From Verrucomicrobia bacterium 12-59-8 (GTDB lineage: Bacteria > Verrucomicrobiota > Verrucomicrobiae > Verrucomicrobiales > Verrucomicrobiaceae), in NCBI GenBank assembly GCA_002279765.1, contig NCCR01000259.1, positions 1 through 6,129 of the forward strand: 6,129 nucleotides of DNA. Reading direction: 5' to 3'. Position 1 is the stretch's first letter. Each line of letters opens with the position of its first letter. Position numbers and translations under genes: made by a program. The notes below the pieces were generated by a model that searched no databases, was not told the DNA's origin, and was given only the letters and a program-made list of their open reading frames with translations. This document shows positions 1 through 5,610 of this stretch, in pieces.

Positions 1-1047
1 CGGGATGCTGGCGAGATCGACTTCGGTGCTCGGTGCGGAGGCGGTGGCTTCGATGAGGGTGCTGACGTCGGCGGTGGCGAGGTCGGCGCCGCCAAAGAGG
101 GCCTGGGAGGCGAGGATGACTTTTTGCAGCTCTTCTTCGCCATGCACCATGCGGGTGACTTCAGCGGCGAGACGCTTGTGGCCGCTGCGCTGTCCGGGAT
201 TCGCATTGTGCTCGGCCTCGATGGCCTCGATCTCCTCATGCGAAAGGAGCGTGAACTGGCGCAGGAAGCGCGGCACGTCGGGGTCTTCGGAATTCACCCA
301 GAACTGGTAGAAGGCATACGGACTGGTCTTGGTGGCGTCCATCCAGATGGCACCGGCTTCGGACTTGCCGAATTTTTTGCCTGAGCTGGTGGTGATGAGC
401 GGGAAGGTGACGACGTAGGTCTGCTGGCCGCGCATTTTGCGCACGAGATCGATGCCGGCGGTCATGTTGCCCCACTGGTCGCTGCCGCCGATCTGCACGG
501 TGCAGCCGTGGCGCTCATTGAGCACGACGAAGTCGTAGGACTGCAGGATCATGTAGGTGAACTCGGTGAACGAGATGCCGCTTTCAAGGCGGGCGCTGAC
601 GGATTCTTTCGCCAGCATCCACGCGATGGTGAAATTTTTGCCAATGTCGCGCAGCAGCTCCACGGCGCTCAGCTTGCAGATCCACGAAGCGTTGTCCTCG
701 ATGATGGTCTGTTCAGGGACGAGGATGCTGCGGATCTGCACTTCGATGCGCTTCACAAATTCCGCGACGGTCTCCGGCGTGTTGAGCGTGCGCTCGTTGG
801 CCTTGCCGCTGGGGTCGCCGATCAAACCGGTGCCGCCGCCGACGATGGCGATGGCCTTGTGCCCATGCTCCTGCACGCGACGCAGGGCCATGAGCGGGAG
901 CAGGTTGCCGATGTGCAGGCTGTCGGCGGTGGGATCAAAGCCGCAGTAGAAGGTCTGCCGGGTCTTGAGGGCTTCCTTGAGGGCTTCGAGGTCGCTGCAC
1001 TGCTTGAGCAGGCCGCGCCATTCGAGATCGGCGATGAGGTCAGTCAT
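1..1047 (-). CDS. tyrS: Tyrosyl-tRNA synthetase, C-terminus cut by window edge
   Basis: This cytoplasmic enzyme charges tRNA-Tyr with tyrosine using ATP. The visible 349 codons cover the whole class I Rossmann catalytic domain. Seen directly: the YCGFDPT tyrosine-pocket strand (Y34, D38, T40); the HIGH-type signature HIGN at 45-48; the IGDPSGK loop at 76-82; a YMILQSYD helix (Y165, Q169, D172) that reads the substrate tyrosine; GGSDQWGN at 187-194; and the KMSKS-type loop KFGKS at 225-229. Numbering is close to that of the Geobacillus enzyme, which marks this as the eubacterial TyrS type. The family is usually about 400-430 residues, so the end of the anticodon-binding region and the S4 RNA-binding domain lie beyond position 1. 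The ATG at 1047 puts the pocket tyrosine at residue 34 as in the family; no strong Shine-Dalgarno precedes it. The same-strand lipoprotein gene ends 100 bp upstream, so co-transcription is possible but not evident. Confidence 0.97.
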   Translation of the reverse strand, partial: MTDLIADLEWRGLLKQCSDLEALKEALKTRQTFYCGFDPTADSLHIGNLLPLMALRRVQEHGHKAIAIVGGGTGLIGDPSGKANERTLNTPETVAEFVKRIEVQIRSILVPEQTIIEDNASWICKLSAVELLRDIGKNFTIAWMLAKESVSARLESGISFTEFTYMILQSYDFVVLNERHGCTVQIGGSDQWGNMTAGIDLVRKMRGQQTYVVTFPLITTSSGKKFGKSEAGAIWMDATKTSPYAFYQFWVNSEDPDVPRFLRQFTLLSHEEIEAIEAEHNANPGQRSGHKRLAAEVTRMVHGEEELQKVILASQALFGGADLATADVSTLIEATASAPSTEVDLASIP

Positions 1048-1055
1048 GGGAAAAA

Positions 1056-1083
1056 GATGAATGATGAAGGATGAATGATGAAA
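1056..1083. repeat. 14-bp tandem duplication upstream of tyrS
   Basis: Two adjacent copies of GATGAATGATGAAG (1056-1069 and 1070-1083) differ only in the last base. Within each copy there is a shorter GATGAA/GATGA echo. The array starts 9 bp upstream of the tyrS ATG, so it would lie in the 5' leader of that mRNA, where it reads as a pyrimidine-rich CATCATTCATC pattern. It may be simple slippage or part of a dispersed repeat; the window cannot tell which. Confidence 0.8.
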
Positions 1084-1141
1084 TCACGGAATGGGCAGGG
1101 GTCTGCTCATACGGCGTCTTTGATCGGAGGCTGGCGTCGGG

Positions 1142-1156
1142 ACACCTTTAAGGTGT
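1142..1156. repeat. Perfect 7-bp inverted repeat over the lipoprotein stop codon
   Basis: ACACCTT (1142-1148) and AAGGTGT (1150-1156) are exact reverse complements around a single T. As RNA, the realistic form is a 5-bp ACACC/GGTGT stem with a 5-base loop. It contains the TAA stop of the lipoprotein gene (1148-1150). No U-run follows on the minus strand, so it is not a convincing intrinsic terminator, though it could act as a weak 3' stabiliser. Confidence 0.55.
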
Positions 1157-1672
1157 GGAGCCGGGCTCGGAGCGGAGGAGCTGGGAGCCGTTGAAGCGTT
1201 CGTTGGGCTTGAAGAGCCAGCCGGGGCTTTCGTTGCGGACTTCCCAGCGGCGCAGTTCGAACTCGGGGAGGACGAGGTTGCTGTTGGGATCAAAGACTTT
1301 GCGGCCGGTGAAGCGGCCCCACATGTTGTACTCGGTGTTGTGGTCGTCGCCGTAGGCGTAGCCGCCGTCGTTCGGTTGCTCAGCGAGGCGGTAGGGGATC
1401 TTCATGTAGCGCTCGTTCATGATGACGAGACGCGAGCTTTCCCAGCCCTGGCCGGGACTGCGGAGGTAGCCCCAGAGGTGGGTGTGATTGATGAAGAAAC
1501 GGCGGCCGATGTAGTAGTCCCCGCGTGGCTCCATGGCGATCTGACGGCGGCGTGCCTCGACGGACGCGGCCTGCGCCGGAGAGAGGCTGGCGGTTTCGCA
1601 ACCGGTGATGAACAGGCTGAGAAGGCAGAGGAAAGTGGAGAAGAAAGCGCGGCGGGGCATGGCTGCACGCAT
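1148..1672 (-). CDS. Small lipoprotein of unknown function
   Basis: I do not recognise a characterised family. The 174-residue product begins with a lipoprotein signal peptide: a basic start (MPRRAFF), a hydrophobic stretch LCLLSLF, then a lipobox ITGC whose Cys25 would be lipidated. The residue after it is Glu rather than Asp, which is compatible with outer-membrane sorting by the E. coli rule. The mature part has a polar linker with a short helical ARRRQIAMEPRGDYYIGRRF segment at about 40-59. A Trp/Tyr/Asn-rich compact region follows, including NHTHLWGYLR (62-71), YGDDHNTEYNMWGRFTG (107-123) and FELRRWEV (138-145). The aromatic content suggests a small folded beta-rich domain, which is inference only. 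Either ATG 1672 or ATG 1660 could start it; neither has a clear ribosome site, and both keep the signal peptide. It is divergent from the sulfatase gene. The last residues (about SEPGSTP) are coded by sequence that runs into an inverted repeat. Confidence 0.8.
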   Translation of the reverse strand: MRAAMPRRAFFSTFLCLLSLFITGCETASLSPAQAASVEARRRQIAMEPRGDYYIGRRFFINHTHLWGYLRSPGQGWESSRLVIMNERYMKIPYRLAEQPNDGGYAYGDDHNTEYNMWGRFTGRKVFDPNSNLVLPEFELRRWEVRNESPGWLFKPNERFNGSQLLRSEPGSTP

Positions 1673-1752
1673 TGTGAAGCGTGAGCGGGCCGTCGCAATG
1701 GGAAAGGCGCAACTTGATGAAAGTCAACCCCTGTCGCCTTCGTCAACGGGCC
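1673..1752. promoter_or_regulatory. Divergent intergenic region between lipoprotein and sulfatase genes
   Basis: This 80-bp gap separates two genes transcribed away from each other, so it must hold or border promoters for both. I cannot identify a convincing -35/-10 pair on either strand. A weak purine run, GGAAAGG at 1701-1707, lies 9 bp before an in-frame ATG at 1717 and could be a ribosome site for a longer sulfatase product. If that upstream start is the real one, the gap shrinks to 44 bp. Confidence 0.35.
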
Positions 1753-3834
1753 ATGCGTTTTCTGCTCATCCTCGCTCTCTGTGTTTCATCCGCTTTCGCC
1801 GCTGATACGCCGAACATTGTCATCATCCTGGCCGACGACTATGGCTATGGCAGCGCGGGGTGCTACGGGGTGGACGGCAAGCTGGTGCAGACGCCGAACA
1901 TTGACCGCCTGGCCAAAGAGGGGCGGCGTTTCACGGATGCGAACACGACTTCCTCTGTGTGCTCGCCCACACGTTATTCCGTGCTGACGGGGCGCTACTG
2001 CTGGCGCACCTCGCTGACGCATGAGGTGCTGGGCACGTTTTCGCCGCTGCACATTGAGACGACGCGGCTGAACATGGCCTCCCTGCTGAAGAAGCATGGC
2101 TATCAAACGGCGGCGATTGGCAAATGGCATCTCGGCTATGGCACCGATGACGGCTCGCTGAAATGGCGCGCGGATTACACGGCGGAGCTTTCGCCCGGCC
2201 CGCTGGACATCGGGTTCGATTATCATTTCGCTGTTCCGGCCAATCACGGCGACCTCACCGGCGTGTATGTTGAGAACCGCTTCGTCTATGGGCTGCGCAG
2301 CGGCAAAATTCCTGCGGGCATGAAGCTGCACGGACCCGATTCGGACGATCCGAATTTCAAAGCCACCTATGGACCCGAAGACACGGAAAATGGCAAGGCG
2401 ACCATTCTTGATCTGGATGCGCCGCGCCGTGTGAATGAGCGCGTCATGCCGCTGCTCACCACAAAGGCGGCGGAGTGGATCAGGGAGCAGAAGAAGGGCA
2501 CGCCGTTCTTCCTGTACTACACACCGGTGGCGGTGCACAATCCTGTCACGCCTGACAAGGACATCGCAGGGCAGAGCAAGGCGGGGAAGTATGGCGACTG
2601 GATTCACGAGCTTGACCGCAGTGTCGGCGGTGTGTTGAAAGCGCTGGATGACAAGGGCATCGCGCAGGACACGCTGGTCATTTTCACCAGCGACAACGGC
2701 GGTGTTTTCAAGCCGACGGGTGAAATGGTGCAGGCGCAGGCCTTCAAGGCCGGTCTCAAGGTGAACGGCGATCTTCGCGGCGGCAAACACGACGTGTGGG
2801 AGGGCGGCTTCAAAGTGCCCTTCATCACCCGCTGGCCGGCGAAGATTCCTGCGGGGACCGAGTGCCATGACATGATCAGCCTTGCGGACCTCCTTGCCAC
2901 CACGGCGGCCATCGTGGGTGAAAAGCTGCCTGCTGCTGCGACCGCTGCGGAAGACAGCTTCAACGCGCTGCCCGCCTTTCTCGGCAGCAAGGATGCCGCA
3001 GCCACGCGTGATCATATGTTCATCCACAGCTCTGATGGCGTGTTCGCGATCCGCAAGGGACCGTGGAAATGGATCGAAGGCGTGCCGGTCAGCGACCTCA
3101 AGGCGGGGACGCGCAAAGCGCATGCGACGCAGTTCAAACCGCAGCTTTACAACGTGAAGGAAGATCCTGCTGAGACGACGGATGTCAGTGCGCAACATCC
3201 TGAGGTGGTGAAGGAATTGAGCGCGCTGGTGAATCGCTATCGCGATGGCGGCTACAGCCGTGAGCTGCCGCCCATCGTTGAAAAAAAGCCACAGGCCGAA
3301 CTCCCGCCGCTGAAGGGAAGCGCGGTGCTGTCTGAGGATTTCAAATCATTGCCCGCCAAGCCATGGACCCTGACGCGCGGCACATGGCAGGTGCATGAGG
3401 ATGCCATCTGGAATCCCAAGCTGAAAGCCGGGGAACAAGGGGCCACATTGAGCGGCCCGTTGTCGATCACTGACGGCACGCTGCAGTATGAAATGAAACT
3501 GCACACGGCAGGGCGTCATTCGCTGCGCATTCAAACGAGCGGCAAGCACTCCTTCCGCATCGTGGTGAGCAATACGCTGCTGGAGATCACCAAAAATCCT
3601 GATCAAGGGCAGGACAAGAGCCAGACGGAACCGGTGGCGCGGCAGAAGATCAAACTGAATGCGGACGACTGGCAGACGCTGCGGATCAGCTTCAAGGGCG
3701 ATCAGGTGACGGCTCAGATTGCCGGTGTAACGGCGACGGGCAAGCATCCGGTGATCGCCGAAACCAAGACGCAGCTCAACTTGATCGTGTTCGACGGTGA
3801 AGCGGGATTTAAGAATCTGCGGGTGGTGCAGTAG
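1753..3834 (+). CDS. Secreted sulfatase (arylsulfatase A-like) with extra C-terminal domain
   Basis: The product is a predicted periplasmic or exported sulfatase that hydrolyses sulfate esters, probably on carbohydrates; the exact substrate cannot be read from sequence. The 693-residue protein starts with signal peptide MRFLLILALCVSSAFA, then the fold opens with NIVIILADDYGYG. Visible catalytic residues are metal ligands D28 and D29, the C-x-P-x-R motif CSPTR with Cys70 (converted to formylglycine) and R74, K124 and H126 in GKWHLG, H262, D314-N315 in TSDNGG, and K345 in GGKHDVWEGG. The sulfatase part ends near residue 505. After a Pro/Lys linker (ELPPIVEKKPQAELPP) comes a domain at about 525-693 with pattern SEDF...W...GTWQV and alternating beta-strands, like LamG or DUF1080-type sandwiches. 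No anaerobic or FGE-type maturase is in the window. In-frame starts at 1717 (ATG) and 1681 (GTG) are possible. I chose 1753 for its compact signal peptide and the room it leaves for divergent promoters. The 3' end overlaps the opposing ligase gene by 26 bp. Confidence 0.93.
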   Translation: MRFLLILALCVSSAFAADTPNIVIILADDYGYGSAGCYGVDGKLVQTPNIDRLAKEGRRFTDANTTSSVCSPTRYSVLTGRYCWRTSLTHEVLGTFSPLHIETTRLNMASLLKKHGYQTAAIGKWHLGYGTDDGSLKWRADYTAELSPGPLDIGFDYHFAVPANHGDLTGVYVENRFVYGLRSGKIPAGMKLHGPDSDDPNFKATYGPEDTENGKATILDLDAPRRVNERVMPLLTTKAAEWIREQKKGTPFFLYYTPVAVHNPVTPDKDIAGQSKAGKYGDWIHELDRSVGGVLKALDDKGIAQDTLVIFTSDNGGVFKPTGEMVQAQAFKAGLKVNGDLRGGKHDVWEGGFKVPFITRWPAKIPAGTECHDMISLADLLATTAAIVGEKLPAAATAAEDSFNALPAFLGSKDAAATRDHMFIHSSDGVFAIRKGPWKWIEGVPVSDLKAGTRKAHATQFKPQLYNVKEDPAETTDVSAQHPEVVKELSALVNRYRDGGYSRELPPIVEKKPQAELPPLKGSAVLSEDFKSLPAKPWTLTRGTWQVHEDAIWNPKLKAGEQGATLSGPLSITDGTLQYEMKLHTAGRHSLRIQTSGKHSFRIVVSNTLLEITKNPDQGQDKSQTEPVARQKIKLNADDWQTLRISFKGDQVTAQIAGVTATGKHPVIAETKTQLNLIVFDGEAGFKNLRVVQ

Positions 3835-5101
3835 CTGAGCCACGCGCCAGCGCGACGGTGAGCGGCAGCCAGAAGAGCAGGCCTTCGAAACGAGGAGCTG
3901 TCGTCAGCGAGGCCAGGGATTCGCCATCAAAGAGCAGGCCACCGCAGCCGAAAGCCAGCAAGGCGATCCAGGTGGCGTCGCCCTGAACGGCAAGACGGCG
4001 CGCGCGCTGGATGCCGATGCCGAGAGGCAGCAGCAGCAAAGCCGCACCGACGACGCCACCATGGACGAAGGTGGCAAAAAAAGCGCTGTGCAGGTGCGAC
4101 ATCAACGTGATGTCCGTCTTGGCCTGCAGCTCGCATTGCCAGATCCCGCACACGCCCCACTGACCGGTGCCCAGCCAGAGATTGTCCATGGCATGCCAGC
4201 CCGCACGATAGATGCCGAGGCGGCCGTTATCGGCACGTTCGAGAGCAGTTTGCAAAGGGTGAGCCGTCATTGCGGCGGCGGGTGCAGATCGCGATGGCGT
4301 GAGGCGTGCCAGCAGTGGCGTGCTGGTGAAATAGATCGTTCCGGTGATGACAAACACGCAAGCTGCCGCCGCCGCGCGCCGCCAGCCGCGTGCCAGGAAC
4401 AATGCCGCATGGCCGCATGCCATGGCCAGCATGGCGCCACGACTGCCGGAAAGAAACGCCGCGAGATGGAGCAACACCATGGCGGCCCATGCGATGCGAC
4501 GCAGCAAGAGGCCGGATTCATTTTCCACCCAGGCTGCGAGCCACAACGCAGCGAAGCCGAAGATCAAACCAGTGCAGACAGGATTGAGACCACCATGCAC
4601 GAGCAAATTGGTCAGCCGCTCACCGGTGTGATGACCTGGCAGCACGAAATACGAAAGTGTGATGCTGAGCAGAGCGGCGAGAGCACTCGTGATGCCCACC
4701 ACCCCGCCCATGGCGCGCAGTGCCTTCTTGTTGTGAGAATGCTGCCACACGAGGGCGCAGAACATCACCAGCAATGCGACGCCGAAGAAGCCGGGAATCA
4801 TTTCATGCAGCGCGGGAGCCGGGATGCAGGAGCGCATCGTCATCCAGAACAGAAAGGCGACCACCGACAAAGCGCCGGCATCTGCCTGCCAGCGCTTGAC
4901 GCAGAGTGTCCAATCTGTGCAGGCGAGAGCAGCCAGCCCTGCCAGCAGCAACCATCCGTGATGCACCCAGGGGGTGGGAAGAAAGGAATGCCCGGCCACA
5001 AAACCCATGACAGCGACGTGGGCCGCCCACGTGCCGAGCACGGAGCTGCGCCACGAGATCGTTGCGGCCTCGTTTGCGAATGTGGATGTCAGAGCTTTCA
5101 C
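3809..5101 (-). CDS. O-antigen ligase/polymerase-like polytopic membrane protein
   Basis: This is probably an inner-membrane glycosyltransferase of the Wzy/WaaL type (O-antigen ligase family), which moves lipid-linked glycans onto an acceptor such as lipid A-core, or polymerises them. The 430-residue product has roughly ten hydrophobic segments. A family-like core is visible: a helix ending in LSGSRGAMLAM (R221), a long periplasmic-type loop at about 258-335 containing GRLGIYRAGWHAM and LGTGQWG, then SHLHSAFFATFVHGGVVGAALLL-like sequence with H336 and H338. The usual family motif at that point is His-Asn; here it is H-L-H-S, a small deviation. The start is the GTG at 5101, which overlaps the TGA of the DUF3592 gene (GTGA), implying translational coupling. 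An upstream ATG at 5176 would overlap that gene by 79 bp and add a non-hydrophobic Gly-rich leader, so I reject it. Donor and acceptor are unknown. Exact function is inference; membership of the superfamily is fairly secure. Confidence 0.85.
   Translation of the reverse strand: MKALTSTFANEAATISWRSSVLGTWAAHVAVMGFVAGHSFLPTPWVHHGWLLLAGLAALACTDWTLCVKRWQADAGALSVVAFLFWMTMRSCIPAPALHEMIPGFFGVALLVMFCALVWQHSHNKKALRAMGGVVGITSALAALLSITLSYFVLPGHHTGERLTNLLVHGGLNPVCTGLIFGFAALWLAAWVENESGLLLRRIAWAAMVLLHLAAFLSGSRGAMLAMACGHAALFLARGWRRAAAAACVFVITGTIYFTSTPLLARLTPSRSAPAAAMTAHPLQTALERADNGRLGIYRAGWHAMDNLWLGTGQWGVCGIWQCELQAKTDITLMSHLHSAFFATFVHGGVVGAALLLLPLGIGIQRARRLAVQGDATWIALLAFGCGGLLFDGESLASLTTAPRFEGLLFWLPLTVALARGSATAPPADS
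5098..5101 (-). other. GTGA stop/start overlap (translational coupling)
   Basis: On the minus strand the four bases GTGA hold both the GTG start of the O-antigen ligase-like gene and the TGA stop of the DUF3592 gene. No Shine-Dalgarno precedes the GTG, so re-initiation by ribosomes finishing the upstream gene is the likely way it is translated. Confidence 0.7.
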
Positions 5102-5538
5102 GCGAGCCAAAGTCTGGCAGCCAAAACCACCAGAATCAAGGCGCAGATGAGCGCCGCCATCGCCGCCCCATGCCATGACAATGGCTGCACGACGGCTTCC
5201 GCCGGATTGCGTGGATGATAGTACACCGGCACCTCCGCGCCCTGCGCGAAGCGGGTGATGAACTGCGCGGTCATGCTGGCTGCATTGCCTACGGCTTGAT
5301 GCGTGAAACGAGTGCCCTCAAAGGTGTGATCGTTGACCGTGTAGGAGTAACGCAGCACCGGATCATAAAGCCGGCAGCCGTCCGAGTTTTTCGTCTTTCC
5401 ACGGCGCATTTCAGCCGTGACCACGCGGCCCTGGGTGCGTCGCCAGCCACGCATCGACCATGCGGTGCTGAAGCGGCGGAGAAAGTAGATGAACGCGCAG
5501 AGCGCGAGCACGACGCCGAGGAGGATGAGGTGAGTCAT
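5098..5538 (-). CDS. DUF3592-type two-pass membrane protein
   Basis: The 146-residue product has the layout of DUF3592 proteins, whose function is not established. An N-terminal membrane helix covers about residues 3-20. A soluble domain of about 100 residues follows, and then a second helix at about 124-143. Within the soluble domain I see W32 and the GRVVTAE strand start, a PVLRYSYTVND strand pair at 60-70 (the P-x-x-x-Y-x-Y pattern), a G-x-x-V-P-V-Y-Y segment leading into YYHPRNP at 106-112, and AVVQP. These are the family's most recognisable features. I chose ATG 5538 because the helix starts right after it; a longer in-frame start at 5592 would add 18 polar residues. No Shine-Dalgarno is visible. 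The gene is coupled to the downstream ligase-like gene through GTGA and lies 72 bp after the methyltransferase gene on the same strand, so all three may form one operon. Confidence 0.85.
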   Translation of the reverse strand: MTHLILLGVVLALCAFIYFLRRFSTAWSMRGWRRTQGRVVTAEMRRGKTKNSDGCRLYDPVLRYSYTVNDHTFEGTRFTHQAVGNAASMTAQFITRFAQGAEVPVYYHPRNPAEAVVQPLSWHGAAMAALICALILVVLAARLWLA

Positions 5539-5610
5539 GAGATGAGTTGGCTGCGAGCACCGCCAAGATGCGAGTGGATCACCGAACTGCACGAAACACT
5601 ATCGCCACAC

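Noticed and set aside
508..1074. A 188-codon plus-strand frame opposite tyrS.
   Set aside because: The minus strand is unmistakably tyrosyl-tRNA synthetase; this is a shadow frame.
1048..1147. T-box or other riboswitch leader ahead of tyrS.
   Set aside because: The spacer is only 100 bp, with no T-box consensus and no terminator/antiterminator structure visible.
1699..1727. TTGACT on the minus strand (1722-1727) as a -35 box for the lipoprotein gene.
   Set aside because: At 17-bp spacing the -10 position reads TTCCCA, which does not resemble TATAAT; no better pair was found.
1786..3198. A 470-codon open frame antisense to the sulfatase.
   Set aside because: It is an Arg/His-rich shadow of a high-GC gene, with no recognisable motif, while the plus strand carries a full set of sulfatase catalytic residues.
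5102..5176. Extended N-terminus of the ligase-like protein from ATG 5176.
   Set aside because: It would overlap the DUF3592 coding region by 79 bp with a Gly-rich soluble leader. The GTG at 5101 in a GTGA overlap is more natural.
4061..5218. A 385-codon plus-strand frame opposite the ligase-like gene.
   Set aside because: The translation is Cys/His/Gln-rich with no fold-like pattern. The minus strand encodes clear membrane helices and family motifs.
5539..5610. Promoter or terminator in the gap between the methyltransferase and DUF3592 genes.
   Set aside because: Only a GATAGT-like hexamer without a well-spaced -35, and a CAGGCCTG palindrome without a U-run, were found. Neither is convincing.
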